This document shows, in pieces, positions 5,423 through 6,131 of a DNA stretch of 6,131 nt. Numbering within the stretch: position 1 is the stretch's first letter; every line of letters begins with the position of its first letter. A program made the translations under genes and the position numbers. The notes beneath the pieces are model-generated. The model did no database searches and had not been told where the DNA came from. It saw only the letters and a list, made by a program, of their open reading frames with translations. Location of the stretch: the NCBI GenBank assembly GCA_937904375.1, contig CALDIG010000261.1, positions 1 to 6,131 on the forward strand, read 5' to 3'. The DNA is from an uncultured Prevotellaceae bacterium. GTDB lineage: Bacteria > Bacteroidota > Bacteroidia > Bacteroidales > Muribaculaceae.

Positions 5423-5457
5423 TTTGTTGGTGCGTAATAATCAAATTACTAATTTTG
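5423..5457 (+). promoter_or_regulatory. Promoter of the membrane-protein gene, abutting its start codon
   Basis: TTTG (5423-5426) and TAATTTTG (5450-5457) match the Bacteroides -33 and -7 boxes with a 23-base spacer, slightly long. The -7 box ends four bases before the ATG at 5462. The box itself contains an in-frame TAA (5450-5452), so translation cannot start further upstream. Transcription should therefore begin at or next to the A of the ATG. Confidence 0.6.
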
Positions 5458-5461
5458 CAAC

Positions 5462-6106
5462 ATGGAACAATTATATCACGTCCTTGATGTGTTTTTTGCG
5501 CCAGGCATACTGATAGGTCTGGCGATATGCTTTATTTTCTTGTCGGTGCCGCCAAAAGCGGCGTTGCGCAACTACCGGGTGTCGCGCTATGCGATGGCGG
5601 ATGCTTATCTTCTCTATGCTCTGAGCATTTTTTTTGAGTATAATGTGATTAGGGATTCTCAAGGCGACACCTTGTCGAGGCCTATAATCCTTTTTGTGGC
5701 GTGTTTCCAGGCCTTTTTGTTTACTTACACTCTCATCAACCTCATCAGCCTCAACTACTTGAAGTGGAGAAGGCTGCTTGTCGAACTTGCTGTTATCCTC
5801 GTTGTGTCGGTGGCGCTGTTCACTATCTACTTGCTGTCTTCGGGAAATGTCTTGGTATGGGGATTCGGGGTGTTTGTGGTTTTTTACATTGTGTTGCTCG
5901 CGCGTTATGTGAGGCTCTTCAATAGTCAATATTCTCACTACAAGTCGCTGATGGACAACTTCTACAGCGATGAGGAGTCGCGACGGCTGCAATGGGTGAA
6001 GCGGTCATTCTATATTTCACTTGCTGTGGGGGTTCTGGCTTTGCTTTATGCGCTATTGCCCACGTCGGAATTTGGTGCTCCTTCACACGCTTCCCCCGAA
6101 TGTTGA
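5462..6106 (+). CDS. Six-helix membrane protein resembling the sensor half of an AraC-type membrane regulator; probably truncated or frameshifted
   Basis: The 214-residue product has hydrophobic helices at about 11-29, 46-62, 73-97, 104-126, 129-149 and 182-200. Between helices 5 and 6 lies a cytosolic-type stretch, MDNFYSDEESRRLQWVKRSFY (164-184). Layout and this motif recall Bacteroidales proteins with a 6-7-helix membrane part followed by a C-terminal AraC-type helix-turn-helix; this is recall, not a search. Here the protein ends after helix 6 with an atypical tail (TSEFGAPSHASPEC) and no DNA-binding domain, and only 25 bases remain. A C5 run (6093-6097) sits just before the stop; losing or gaining one base there would keep the frame open to the window end. 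It may be a frameshifted gene, a sequencing error, a contig-edge artefact, or a genuinely short protein. The ATG at 5462 is fixed by an upstream in-frame stop. Confidence 0.7.
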   Translation: MEQLYHVLDVFFAPGILIGLAICFIFLSVPPKAALRNYRVSRYAMADAYLLYALSIFFEYNVIRDSQGDTLSRPIILFVACFQAFLFTYTLINLISLNYLKWRRLLVELAVILVVSVALFTIYLLSSGNVLVWGFGVFVVFYIVLLARYVRLFNSQYSHYKSLMDNFYSDEESRRLQWVKRSFYISLAVGVLALLYALLPTSEFGAPSHASPEC

Positions 6107-6131
6107 ATTCATTATTCTTTCCGAAAACGGG

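Noticed and set aside
5471..5992. 173-residue minus-strand open frame rich in Arg, His and Gln
   Set aside because: It is antisense to the six-helix membrane protein; the charged composition is what hydrophobic codons give when read backwards.
6050..6131. Minus-strand reading of the last 80 bases (PVFGKNNEFNIRGK...) as the end of another gene joined by a chimera
   Set aside because: The frame is open and looks protein-like, but it is too short and no family was recognised, so it cannot be supported.

Overview
The window looks like a short contig from a Bacteroidota genome, most likely order Bacteroidales (Prevotella- or Muribaculaceae-like). Several things point there. DUF4494 is a Bacteroidota family. 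Promoter-like boxes match the Bacteroides TAnnTTTG (-7) type. Start codons lack clear Shine-Dalgarno sites, intergenic DNA is AT-rich and full of short tandem repeats, and there is a secreted dockerin protein. No phage, IS, tRNA, rRNA or CRISPR was found.

Left part (1-1890, all minus strand; transcribed DUF4494 -> YggS -> sugar transporter). A DUF4494 protein (1426-1890) and a YggS/PLPBP pyridoxal-phosphate homeostasis protein (658-1326) are separated by a 99-bp gap holding a 14-bp tandem repeat. A FucP/GlcP-like MFS transporter (1-556) runs off the left edge. The first 78 bases are a perfect 30-bp fold-back inside that coding sequence, best explained as a contig-end artefact, so the last ~9 visible transporter residues should not be trusted.

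Middle (1891-3215). A 439-bp divergent intergenic region holds two related hairpin elements in tandem (conserved flanks, different stems) and two sets of short repeats. It leads into a YigZ/IMPACT-family gene (2330-2938, plus). After it lies a 277-bp gap between convergent genes, with a ~110-bp nested inverted repeat. One strand of that repeat also forms an intrinsic terminator for the gene arriving from the right.

Right part (3216-6131). A 681-residue secreted modular protein (minus) carries a signal peptide, an uncharacterised N-terminal module, a chitobiase-C-like module, a discoidin (F5/8 type C) module, a Cys/His ribbon, a jelly-roll module and a C-terminal type I dockerin. No catalytic domain is recognisable. 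It is divergent from a six-helix membrane protein (5462-6106, plus) that resembles the sensor half of Bacteroidales membrane-anchored AraC-type regulators but stops before any DNA-binding domain. The 200-bp region between them has two 18-bp direct repeats 21 bp apart, a good candidate operator. The plus-strand promoter sits only 4 bp before the ATG, which predicts a leaderless mRNA.

The most interesting parts are the divergent dockerin/regulator control region and the two structured intergenic elements. No complete novel defence or mobile system is visible.
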